Below are positions 1 through 5,940 of a DNA stretch of 15,862 bases, one piece after another. The notes beneath the pieces were generated by a model. That model had not been told where the DNA came from. It did not search any database and saw only the letters and a program-made list of their open reading frames with translations. The stretch comes from an uncultured Oscillospiraceae bacterium. Lineage in GTDB: Bacteria > Bacillota > Clostridia > Oscillospirales > Oscillospiraceae. Positions within the stretch are counted from its first letter, which is position 1; every line of letters begins with the position of its first letter. Where the stretch lies: NCBI GenBank assembly GCA_934668285.1, contig CAKUNB010000022.1, positions 1-15,862 of the forward strand, given 5' to 3'. The translations under genes and the position numbers were made by a program.

Positions 1-917
1 GGGCGGGGCTTGACCTTCCCGATACCCCCTGCCCCCTGACCGTGCGCGAGGGGCGCGAGCTGCTGGAAGCGCAGTTCTCCGGCCGCGCGGGCGCGCTGGC
101 CGCCGTCCGGCCCCGGCCGGAAACGCCGCCGGTGCTGGAGGCCAAGGGCGTTTGCTTCCGCTACGCCAAGGACGCGCCCGACGTGCTGCGCGAGCTGTCG
201 CTCTCCGTCCGCGCGGGCGAGATTTTCGCCCTGCTCGGCGGCAACGGCGCGGGCAAAACGACCACGCTGCATCTGCTGGCCGGTCTGGAAACGCCGTACC
301 GCGGCAGCATCCGCATCCTCGGCAAAAAAATGAAGGAATACAAAAACGGCGCGCTCTACCGCGGCTGCCTGTCGCTCCTGCCGCAAAGCCCGCGCACGGT
401 CTTCCTGCACGACAGCGTGCGCGAGGACTACCGCAAGCTGCTTTCGGCGCAGGGCGTGAAGGAGGCCGAGCAGGACGCGCGCATCGACGCGCTGGCCGAA
501 AAGCTGGACATTGCGCCGCTGCTGGAGCGGCATCCCTACGACCTCAGCGGCGGCGAGCAGCAGAAATGCGCCCTCGGCAAGCTCCTGCTGACCGAGCCGA
601 AGCTGCTGCTGCTCGACGAGCCGACCAAGGGCCTCGACGCCGACTACAAGGCGCGGCTGCGCGCGCTGCTGCACCGGCTGCGCGCCGAGGGGCGGACGAT
701 CATTATGGTCACGCACGATGTGGAATTCGCGGCTGCCGCCGCCGACCGCTGCGCGCTGTTTTTTGACGGCGAGGTCATCGCCGACGGCGCGCCGAACGAG
801 TTCTTCTCCGGCAACCACTTCTACACCACCGCCGCCAGCCGCATCGCGCGGTCGCTGTTCCCGAACGCCGTGCTGTGCGAGGAGGTCGTCGCGCTGTGCA
901 AGGGGGAAGGAGCATGA
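1..917 (+). CDS. ECF transporter ATP-binding protein, 3' part of a tandem-ATPase gene
   Basis: Partial gene: the frame is open from base 3 with no convincing start. Residues before the first internal GTG (42) read as ordinary protein ending PCPLTVREGRELL, a linker I recall between the two ATPase domains of dual-domain ECF (CbiO/YkoD-like) proteins, so the first domain probably lies upstream of the window. The visible ABC domain is complete: Walker A GGNGAGKTT at 237-263, Q-loop Gln near 384, signature LSGGEQ at 543-560, Walker B LLLLDEP at 603-623, H-loop His at 714-716. It would hydrolyse ATP on the cytoplasmic face to power vitamin or metal uptake with a T subunit and the S subunit encoded next. 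Its TGA overlaps the ATG of that gene (ATGA, 914-917), indicating translational coupling. The family is certain; the tandem nature is inferred from the linker. Confidence 0.9.
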   Translation, partial: AGLDLPDTPCPLTVREGRELLEAQFSGRAGALAAVRPRPETPPVLEAKGVCFRYAKDAPDVLRELSLSVRAGEIFALLGGNGAGKTTTLHLLAGLETPYRGSIRILGKKMKEYKNGALYRGCLSLLPQSPRTVFLHDSVREDYRKLLSAQGVKEAEQDARIDALAEKLDIAPLLERHPYDLSGGEQQKCALGKLLLTEPKLLLLDEPTKGLDADYKARLRALLHRLRAEGRTIIMVTHDVEFAAAAADRCALFFDGEVIADGAPNEFFSGNHFYTTAASRIARSLFPNAVLCEEVVALCKGEGA

Positions 918-1588
918 AAAAATGGATTTCCTACGGCCTGCTCGTCCTCGCCGTGCCGCTCGTCGTCGTGCTTGGCAACACCGTGTTTTCCGGCAAGCAG
1001 TATGCGTTCGTCTCCCTCGCGGTAGCGCTGCTGGCGTGCATTCCGTTCTTCCTGCGCTTTGAGCGCGGGGAGGCGAACAGCATCCGCCTCGTGCTGCTGG
1101 CCGTGCTGACGGCGCTGTCCGTGCTGGGGCGGCTGCTGTTTGCCGTCGTGCCGGGCTTCAAGCCGGTCACGGCAATGGTCATCCTCACGGCGATGTACTT
1201 CGGCGGGGAGGCGGGCTTTCTCTGCGGCGCGCTGACGGCGGTGCTGTCGAATTTCTACTTCGGCCAAGGCCCGTGGACGCCCTTTCAGATGTTCGCGTGG
1301 GGCATGGTGGGTCTGCTCGCGGGCATTTTCGCGCGGCAGCTCAAGGCCAGCCGGCTCACACTGTGCATCTTCGGCGCAGTGAGCGGTCTCGTCTACTCCG
1401 CGCTGATGGACGTCTGGACGGTGCTCTGGGCCGAGGGCAGCTTTGTGCTCAGCCGCTATCTTGCGGCCATCGTCAGCTCGGCGGGCTTTACCGCGATTTA
1501 TTGCGTTTCAAACGTCATTTTTCTGCTGGTGTTGGCAAAGCCCCTCGGGAAAAAGCTTCAACGCGTCTGCGATAAGTACGGGATTTGA
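914..1588 (+). CDS. ECF transporter S component (substrate-binding membrane subunit), substrate unknown
   Basis: Encodes 224 residues, almost entirely hydrophobic, with about six predicted membrane segments, the usual size for an ECF S component. The ATG at 914 is chosen because GGGGGAAGGAG lies just upstream and it overlaps the stop of the ATPase gene. Family-like features are the GRLLF segment, the acidic-glycine stretch YFGGEAGFLCGALTAVLSNF and the motif GQGPWTPFQMFAWG in the middle of the protein, seen in clostridial S components of the ECF_trnsprt type. It should capture a micronutrient such as a vitamin or vitamin precursor and hand it to the ATPase/T module. The sequence does not reveal the ligand: no vitamin-biosynthesis gene or riboswitch is next to it. 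A cobalamin-type (CbrT-like) role is possible but unproven. Confidence 0.85.
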   Translation: MKKWISYGLLVLAVPLVVVLGNTVFSGKQYAFVSLAVALLACIPFFLRFERGEANSIRLVLLAVLTALSVLGRLLFAVVPGFKPVTAMVILTAMYFGGEAGFLCGALTAVLSNFYFGQGPWTPFQMFAWGMVGLLAGIFARQLKASRLTLCIFGAVSGLVYSALMDVWTVLWAEGSFVLSRYLAAIVSSAGFTAIYCVSNVIFLLVLAKPLGKKLQRVCDKYGI

Positions 1589-1601
1589 AACGTTTCTGGT
1601 A

Positions 1602-1638
1602 AAATTTCCGGAATTTCGTGGAAATTTGTCATTTTTTT
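1602..1638 (+). terminator. AT-rich intrinsic terminator after the ECF operon
   Basis: AAATTTCC (1602-1609) and GGAAATTT (1620-1627) form a perfect 8-bp stem around a 10-base loop, followed by a seven-T run at 1632-1638. The stem is weak and the T-run begins four bases after it, so efficiency is uncertain. It is the only terminator-like structure between the ECF genes and the mscL promoter. Confidence 0.5.
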
Positions 1639-1650
1639 CGTATCTTCCTC

Positions 1651-1678
1651 TTGCTTTTCCTGGAAAATGCGCTATAAT
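1651..1678 (+). promoter_or_regulatory. Sigma-A-type promoter for mscL
   Basis: TTGCTT (1651-1656), a 16-base spacer and a consensus TATAAT (1673-1678). Transcription should start near 1685, two bases before the long hairpin at 1687-1762, so the hairpin would form the extreme 5' end of the mRNA. The -35 hexamer is the same TTGCTT as in the vanW-gene and trkA promoters of this window. Confidence 0.7.
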
Positions 1679-1686
1679 GTATCTGT

Positions 1687-1762
1687 CAGCGCGGCAAGAC
1701 TCCCGAGCGTTCGGGCTTCGGCCGTTGAGCATTTCTCGGGAGCAGCCCTTCTTGCCGCGCTG
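1687..1762 (+). ncRNA. Long hairpin in the 5' leader of mscL (unidentified structured RNA or attenuator)
   Basis: A 12-bp perfect outer stem pairs 1687-1698 (CAGCGCGGCAAG) with 1751-1762 (CTTGCCGCGCTG). Inside it, an 8-bp perfect stem pairs 1700-1707 (CTCCCGAG) with 1735-1742 (CTCGGGAG), separated by an asymmetric internal loop (one base left, eight bases CAGCCCTT right). The apical 27 bases can fold further around a UUCG tetraloop. A pyrimidine tract CGTTTCTTTTC follows the outer stem, so it might terminate transcription. The ribosome binding site and ATG of mscL lie about 20-30 bases further on. I do not recognise a known riboswitch. It could be an attenuator, an mRNA-stabilising 5' cap structure or a short stand-alone RNA. 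Confidence 0.5.
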
Positions 1763-1793
1763 CGTTTCTTTTCATGACAGCAAGGAGGCAGCC

Positions 1794-2255
1794 ATGGCGA
1801 AAAAGGAAAAAGCCCGCGGCTTTATCAAGGAGTTCAAGGAATTCGCCCTGAAGGGCAACATGTTCGACATGGCCATCGGTGTGATTGTCGGCGGCGTGTT
1901 CAAGGATCTGGTCGATTCCTTCACGAAAAACCTGATCATGCCCATCATCTCCATCTTTACCGGCAGCATCGACTTCTCCTCGTGGAGGATTGCGCTGCCC
2001 TCCCTGTTTGGCGAAAAGCTCGACCCGGAGACGGGCGAGGCCATCGTCAACTACCTCCGCTTCGGCGATTTTCTCTCCTCGGTAATCAGTTTTTTGATAC
2101 TTGCGCTCGTCATTTTCCTGATGGTCAAGGCCGTGAATAAGCTCCGCACCATCGGGCAGAAACAGGAAGAAGAGCCGGCTCCCGCCGCTCCTCCAGAGCC
2201 GAGCAACGAGGAAAAGCTTCTGGCCGAAATCCGCGATCTGCTGAAGGACCGCTGA
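1794..2255 (+). CDS. mscL: Large-conductance mechanosensitive channel MscL
   Basis: Encodes 153 residues; typical MscL is about 130-150. The N-terminal amphipathic segment and first pore helix carry the family signature: FKEFALKGNMFDMAIGVIVG around residues 13-32, followed by a periplasmic loop and a second membrane helix ending near LMVKAVNKL. The C-terminal cytoplasmic tail contains an acidic/proline linker (QEEEPAPAAPPEPSNEE) and ends with the usual short helix LLAEIRDLLKDR. The channel opens under membrane tension during osmotic downshock to release solutes. AAGGAGG ends four to five bases before a GCC and the ATG at 1794, which fixes the start. It appears to be a single-gene unit with its own promoter, structured leader and terminator. 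Confidence 0.97.
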   Translation: MAKKEKARGFIKEFKEFALKGNMFDMAIGVIVGGVFKDLVDSFTKNLIMPIISIFTGSIDFSSWRIALPSLFGEKLDPETGEAIVNYLRFGDFLSSVISFLILALVIFLMVKAVNKLRTIGQKQEEEPAPAAPPEPSNEEKLLAEIRDLLKDR

Positions 2256-2294
2256 TTGCGCCGCCAAAACTCGTCGTTCCCCCCGAAGTCAGCC

Positions 2295-2328
2295 GCCGGG
2301 TGTGCCGCCGCACATCCGGCGCTTTTTA
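2295..2328 (+). terminator. Intrinsic terminator after mscL
   Basis: GCCGGGTGTGC (2295-2305) pairs with GCACATCCGGC (2310-2320) as an 11-bp stem with one G-T wobble and a four-base loop, followed by a run of five T at 2323-2327. It lies 40 bases after the mscL stop and separates mscL from spo0A. The interval 2329-2426 beyond it shows no gene or clear motif. Confidence 0.9.
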
Positions 2329-2426
2329 TTGTTATGGCAATCCTCATAAAATGCAGTTTCTCAGATGCGGATCACTCCCGTTGCGCCTTGGTATTCTTTG
2401 TGCAATTTGTACGTTTTTGCGATTTT

Positions 2427-2433
2427 TGTCGAA
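2427..2433 (+). promoter_or_regulatory. Candidate Spo0A-binding site (0A box) upstream of spo0A
   Basis: TGTCGAA, an exact match to the core 0A box, sits in an AT-rich context (TTTTTGTCGAAA) 30 bases before the -35 element of the spo0A promoter. This would allow Spo0A to control its own gene, as is known in Bacillus. The same heptamer also occurs by chance inside coding sequence elsewhere in the window (for example 1245-1251 and 5374-5380), so position is the main support. Confidence 0.45.
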
Positions 2434-2463
2434 AGGTATTTGGTTGATTTCGCTTAAACTTTC

Positions 2464-2492
2464 TTGCAATCCATCGAATAGTGTGCTAAATT
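2464..2492 (+). promoter_or_regulatory. Extended -10 promoter of spo0A
   Basis: TTGCAA (2464-2469), a 17-base spacer, and TAAATT (2487-2492) preceded by an extended -10 TGC (2484-2486). The start would be near 2499, giving a leader of about 43 bases. No sigma-H-type promoter was found beside it. Confidence 0.6.
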
Positions 2493-2541
2493 AGAGCTAC
2501 CGTTTTGCAAACACGGATTCAAGGAGGAGGAATGTTGTCAC

Positions 2542-3318
2542 ATGGAAAAACTGTATCGCGTCCTGCTTGTGAACAACAGCGAGGACTACTCCGTTACCCT
2601 CGCTGCCACGCTGAAGCAGTCTGACCGGTACGCCGTTGTCGGCTACGCGAACGACGGAGTTCGAGGCGCCGATCTGCTGCGCGAGGTGAAGCCGGAGATC
2701 CTCGTGGTAGACATGATGCTGCCGCAGGCGGACGGGATCTCCGTCATCAAGACCGCCAACGCAATGGAAAAGCCGCCCATGCTTCTGGTGCTGGCGGACT
2801 TCATGACCGAATTTGTGTCGAGCCTGCTGGTTTCGCTCGGCGTGCAGTACGTGCTGCTCAAGCCGTGCACCAGCCGCGCTGTTCTGGAACGGCTCGACCA
2901 GATGCGCAACGCCGCGCAGCAGCGCAAGCCCTACGGCAGCTCGCGCGAGGCGGATGTGGAGGCGATGGTGACCTCCATGATTCACGAAATCGGCGTACCC
3001 GCCCACATCAAGGGTTATCAGTATCTCCGCGAGGCAATTATCATTGCCGTCAACGATATGGAGGTCATCAACGCCATCACCAAGGTGCTCTACCCGCAGG
3101 TTGCAAAAACCTTTGCCACGACGCCGTCGCGCGTCGAACGCGCCATCCGTCATGCCATCGAGGTCGCATGGGATCGCGGCGATCTGGAAACGCTGCAGCG
3201 CTTTTTCGGCTACACCGTCTCCAACACCAAGGGCAAGCCGACCAATTCGGAGTTCATCGCCCTCATCGCAGACAAGCTCCAGCTTCAGCTCAAGAGCATG
3301 GAGCCCATCGCAATCTAA
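2542..3318 (+). CDS. spo0A: Sporulation transcription factor Spo0A with degenerate receiver pocket
   Basis: Encodes 258 residues, close to the normal Spo0A length (about 265). Residues 1-121 form a response-regulator receiver domain with the phosphorylatable Asp57 (LVVDMMLP) and conserved Lys107 (LLKP). Residues 143-250 match the Spo0A DNA-binding domain almost throughout: [46 protein letters not shown] and [19 protein letters not shown]. Unusually, the acidic pair that binds magnesium at the end of strand 1 (Asp-Asp in Bacillus) is Asn11-Asn12 here, and the conserved Thr/Ser after strand 4 is Ala85. Phosphorylation may therefore be weak or regulated differently. The start at 2542 follows a strong AAGGAGGAGG (2521-2530) at a slightly long 11-base spacing. 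The usual neighbour spoIVB is absent; the gene is monocistronic here. Confidence 0.97.
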   Translation: MEKLYRVLLVNNSEDYSVTLAATLKQSDRYAVVGYANDGVRGADLLREVKPEILVVDMMLPQADGISVIKTANAMEKPPMLLVLADFMTEFVSSLLVSLGVQYVLLKPCTSRAVLERLDQMRNAAQQRKPYGSSREADVEAMVTSMIHEIGVPAHIKGYQYLREAIIIAVNDMEVINAITKVLYPQVAKTFATTPSRVERAIRHAIEVAWDRGDLETLQRFFGYTVSNTKGKPTNSEFIALIADKLQLQLKSMEPIAI

Positions 3319-3332
3319 CCGCCGCGCGGCGG
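3319..3332. repeat. Perfect 14-base GC palindrome after spo0A
   Basis: CCGCCGCGCGGCGG begins immediately after the spo0A stop codon. It can form a short, very GC-rich hairpin but no T-run follows, so it is probably not the terminator; it may protect the 3' end or be chance in GC-rich DNA. Confidence 0.4.
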
Positions 3333-3403
3333 CTTGAGCAGGCGCAGAGAGACAGCGCGGACGCTTCCGCTGACATGCGCCGCACAGAATTCAGACAATT
3401 CTC

Positions 3404-3438
3404 GGGGAAAGCCAGTGCTTTCTCCGTTTTTTCTTTTT
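3404..3438 (+). terminator. Intrinsic terminator after spo0A
   Basis: GGGGAAAGC (3404-3412) pairs with GCTTTCTCC (3417-3425) around the loop CAGT, with one wobble pair, followed by GTTTTTTCTTTTT. It lies 86 bases after the stop codon. A second inverted repeat, GGAGCGG (3441-3447) with CCGCTCC (3455-3461), follows without a T-run. The remaining interval 3462-3549 shows no gene. Confidence 0.85.
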
Positions 3439-3549
3439 GGGGAGCGGAACCCGCCCGCTCCGGCTTCGTCTAACGGGAAAAGGATGTCACGCACAAGACA
3501 GAGTTTACATAATATCACAATTTTGTCACTCTTCGTCATGAAATCGTTG

Positions 3550-3577
3550 TTGCTTTTTTGGCATTCTTCGATATAAT
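3550..3577 (+). promoter_or_regulatory. Promoter of the VanW-family gene
   Basis: TTGCTT (3550-3555), 16-base spacer, TATAAT (3572-3577). Transcription should start near 3584. The same -35 hexamer and spacer length as in the mscL promoter. Confidence 0.7.
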
Positions 3578-3601
3578 TAGGATAGGAATTCAGACCGTGT
3601 C

Positions 3602-3611
3602 TGTCCGGACA
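3602..3611. promoter_or_regulatory. Palindrome TGTCCGGACA in the leader of the VanW-family gene
   Basis: A perfect 10-base palindrome about 18 bases after the predicted transcription start and 19 bases before the ATG. Its placement would suit a repressor operator, but no regulator is linked to it and 10-base palindromes can arise by chance. Confidence 0.3.
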
Positions 3612-3629
3612 TGATTAGGAGATATCGTT

Positions 3630-5723
3630 ATGGGAAAATTTGAAAAAGCAAACCGTCCGCAGGCGCAGGAGGCTGCAAAGCGAGCCGAGCAGCAGCGCCG
3701 TGCGCAGCAGGAAAAGCGCCGCGCCGAGGCCAAGAAGCCCCGCCGCGCCGCACCACCGGCCCGGCCCGCCATGCAGGAGGGCGTCGAGCTGACCCGCGCG
3801 CAGAGCGCCGCGCGGAAAAAGCAGAAAAAGCGCAGCCGTCTGCCCGTGATCATCGGCATTCTCTGCGCCGCCGTGGTGATCGTCGGCTGTGTCGGCGCCT
3901 TCCTCTGGCTCCGCGGGGGCGACAACACCGTTGCGGATCACGTCTTTGTCGCCGGTGTCGATCTGAGCGGCATGACAAAGGAGGAGGCCCTCGCGGCGCT
4001 CCAGAAGGTCACGTTCGTTGACAACATGAACGTCCGCCTCTATTCGCGCGGCGAAACCTTCCAGACCTACACCACGACCTACGACGCCTCGAAGGAGGTC
4101 AGCGTGGATATCTACGGCAATCCGCTGGAAAACGTGCAGCAGACCGTCGCCATCCCGAAGGACGAGACGGTGCAGCCCGAGGCCGACGCGCCGCTGGACG
4201 AAAACGGCAAGCCCTGCCTGCTTGACCGCAAGCTGACGCTGCTGGCGCAGGACGTCGGCGCGACGCTTGACGTCAACGCCGCCGTGGAGGCCGCCCTGCG
4301 CTGCAAGCCCGAGGGCGAGGCGCGCACGGATGTGGATGTTTCCAAGTACCTGACCCTCAACGGCAGCTACATCCGCGAGGTGCTGACGAGCTATCTCGAG
4401 GATACGGTCAGCGAGGGCACCGAAACCGTCATCGAGGACGGCACCACCACCATCAACGACGAAGACGGCAACCCCATGCAGGTGCCCTGCATCAAGATCA
4501 CCCTCGGCACGCTCAACCGCAACATCGATATCGACGCGCTCTATAACGCGATCGTCGAGGCCTATGTCAGCGGCAACTACGATCTGCAATACGTCTATCA
4601 GGAAGAGCTGCCCAAGCCGGTCGATCTGGACCAGCTCTACAAGGACTACAACTGCACCGCACCGGTCAACGCCAAGTGCGACGAGAACACCTTCGAGATT
4701 ACCGACGGCGCGGACGGCTACGGCTTCCGGATGGCCGACGCCGTGGCGGCCTTCGAGGGTGCAAAGCCCGGCGGAACCATCACCCTGCCGCTGACGGAGC
4801 TCAAGCCGCAGTTCACCCGCGAAACGCTCGAGCGCCAGCTGTTCAGCGACGTGCTGTCCTCCTACGACAGCCCCCACGTCTATAACCCCACACGCACGCA
4901 CAATCTGGAGCTGGCGGCGCAGGCGATCGACGGCTACATCCTCAAGCCCGGCGCGACCTTCTCCTTCAACGAGACCGTCGGCGAGCGTACCGCCGAAAAG
5001 GGCTACGGCGAGGCAGGCGTTTACGTCGGCGGCCGGACGGAAAACCAGCTCGGCGGCGGCGTGTGCCAGGTCGCCTCGACCCTGTTCTACTGCACGCTGA
5101 AGGCAAACCTCGAGGTCGTCGAGCGCGCCGAGCACCAGTTCACCCCGTCCTACGTGCCGTGGGGCATGGACGCCACCGTCTACTGGGGCTATCTGGACTA
5201 TAAGTTCCGCAACAACACCGCCTTCCCCATCCGCATCGACTGCACGGTCTCCGACGGCTATGTCCACGTCCGCTTTGTCGGCACGGAGACCAAGGAATAC
5301 ACCGTCAAGCTGGATTACGAGATCACCGCTTACTACAGCGCGCAGGAAAAGGTCATTGACATCTCCCCCAGCATGTCGAATTACGCAAAATACCGCGGCT
5401 ACAGCGAGGGCGAGGTCATCCAGACCGCCTATGACGGCGCGGACGTCACAACGTACATGTATAAGTACGACAAGAATGACAAGCTGATCTCCACCGAGAT
5501 CGTCTGCTACTCCAAGTACGACCGCCGCGACCGCGAGATTGCGCACATCGTTGAGGAGGAGCCGACCACCGAGCCGACGACGGAGCCTACCACGGAACCG
5601 CCAACGGAAGCTCCCACGGAAGCGCCCACCACACTCCCGCCCACCGAGCCTCCCACGGATCCCCCCACCGACCCACCGACCGATCCCCCCACCGAGCCTC
5701 AGTCGGAGAGCGTCAGCGAATAG
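3630..5723 (+). CDS. Membrane-anchored VanW-family protein with peptidoglycan-binding-like domains and Pro/Thr-rich tail
   Basis: Encodes 697 residues. Residues 1-70 are a cytoplasmic, highly charged Ala/Gln/Arg/Lys tail; 71-94 (LPVIIGILCAAVVIVGCVGA onward) is a single membrane helix, so the rest should lie outside the cell. Roughly 105-400 contain two stretches resembling the PG_binding_4 repeats found in YoaR-like proteins (the second around AVAAFEGAKPGGTITLPL). Residues 411-540 are the VanW domain, with NPTRTHNLELAAQAIDG, KPGATFSFNETVGERT, GGGVCQVASTLFY and FRNNTAFPIRI. Residues 556-640 look like a G5-type module. Residues 644-690 are repeats of PTE, PTD and PP. AGGAG at 3617-3621 precedes the ATG at 3630. 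The biochemical role of VanW domains is not established; wall association is inferred from architecture. It is monocistronic, with its own promoter and terminator. Confidence 0.9.
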   Translation: MGKFEKANRPQAQEAAKRAEQQRRAQQEKRRAEAKKPRRAAPPARPAMQEGVELTRAQSAARKKQKKRSRLPVIIGILCAAVVIVGCVGAFLWLRGGDNTVADHVFVAGVDLSGMTKEEALAALQKVTFVDNMNVRLYSRGETFQTYTTTYDASKEVSVDIYGNPLENVQQTVAIPKDETVQPEADAPLDENGKPCLLDRKLTLLAQDVGATLDVNAAVEAALRCKPEGEARTDVDVSKYLTLNGSYIREVLTSYLEDTVSEGTETVIEDGTTTINDEDGNPMQVPCIKITLGTLNRNIDIDALYNAIVEAYVSGNYDLQYVYQEELPKPVDLDQLYKDYNCTAPVNAKCDENTFEITDGADGYGFRMADAVAAFEGAKPGGTITLPLTELKPQFTRETLERQLFSDVLSSYDSPHVYNPTRTHNLELAAQAIDGYILKPGATFSFNETVGERTAEKGYGEAGVYVGGRTENQLGGGVCQVASTLFYCTLKANLEVVERAEHQFTPSYVPWGMDATVYWGYLDYKFRNNTAFPIRIDCTVSDGYVHVRFVGTETKEYTVKLDYEITAYYSAQEKVIDISPSMSNYAKYRGYSEGEVIQTAYDGADVTTYMYKYDKNDKLISTEIVCYSKYDRRDREIAHIVEEEPTTEPTTEPTTEPPTEAPTEAPTTLPPTEPPTDPPTDPPTDPPTEPQSESVSE

Positions 5724-5728
5724 AATCC

Positions 5729-5762
5729 ACCACCCCGACGCAGCTGCGTCGGGGTGGTTTTT
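5729..5762 (+). terminator. Perfect intrinsic terminator after the VanW-family gene
   Basis: An uninterrupted palindrome at 5729-5758, centred on AGCT at 5742-5745, with arms ACCACCCCGACGC and its complement, followed by five T starting at 5758. It begins five bases after the stop codon. Its central 26 bases are closely related to the hairpin at 5897-5938. Confidence 0.92.
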
Positions 5763-5778
5763 CGCCGATCGGCACTGC

Positions 5779-5890
5779 CTGCACGCGGGCGCTCGATGAG
5801 CGCCCCTACGGCGTCTAACGATGCTTTCTGCACGCGGCGGGCTGGGGACAGCCCGCCCTACGAACAGGATCGATAGCGTCTGCACACGCC
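5779..5890. repeat. REP-like repeat units (two hairpin units and a partial third)
   Basis: Unit 1 starts CTGCACGCGG at 5779 and carries the hairpin GGGCGCTC-GAT-GAGCGCCC followed by CTACG (ending 5810). Unit 2 starts with the same ten bases at 5828 and carries GGCGGGCT-GGGGAC-AGCCCGCC followed by CTACG (ending 5862). A third, CTGCACACG, occurs at 5880 without its hairpin. The hairpin-plus-CTACG layout resembles short intergenic repeats common in Oscillospiraceae genomes (from memory, not searched). No coding capacity is evident. Confidence 0.6.
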
Positions 5891-5896
5891 AGGGCA

Positions 5897-5938
5897 AGAA
5901 ACAGCACCCCGATGCTGCCGCATCGGGGTGCTGTTTCT
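5897..5938 (-). terminator. 18-bp hairpin at the end of the minus-strand operon (bidirectional terminator)
   Basis: 5897-5914 pairs perfectly with 5921-5938 (18 bp) around a six-base loop. It lies two bases beyond the ygiQ stop codon on the minus strand, whose transcript would read GCTGTTTCTTGC at the 3' side. On the plus strand it faces the end of the VanW-gene unit. The T content is modest, so termination may rely on stem strength. Confidence 0.75.
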
Positions 5939-5940
5939 GT

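Noticed and set aside
1245..1251. Additional TGTCGAA (0A box) copies inside coding sequence, also at 5374-5380 and 10611-10617 (minus)
   Set aside because: They lie within genes away from promoters and match the number expected by chance.
2321..2541. Sigma-H promoter for spo0A, as in Bacillus
   Set aside because: AAAGGTATT near 2433 resembles part of a -35 but no GAAT lies at the right distance.
3615..5897. Very long open frame on the minus strand opposite the VanW-family gene
   Set aside because: It mirrors the codon positions of a clear protein gene, has a composition of Val/Leu/Arg/Gly/Asp without recognisable domains, and no binding site; it is a by-product of GC-rich codon use.
5763..5938. 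CRISPR array
   Set aside because: Repeats are few, palindromic and unequal with no uniform spacers, and no cas gene is present.
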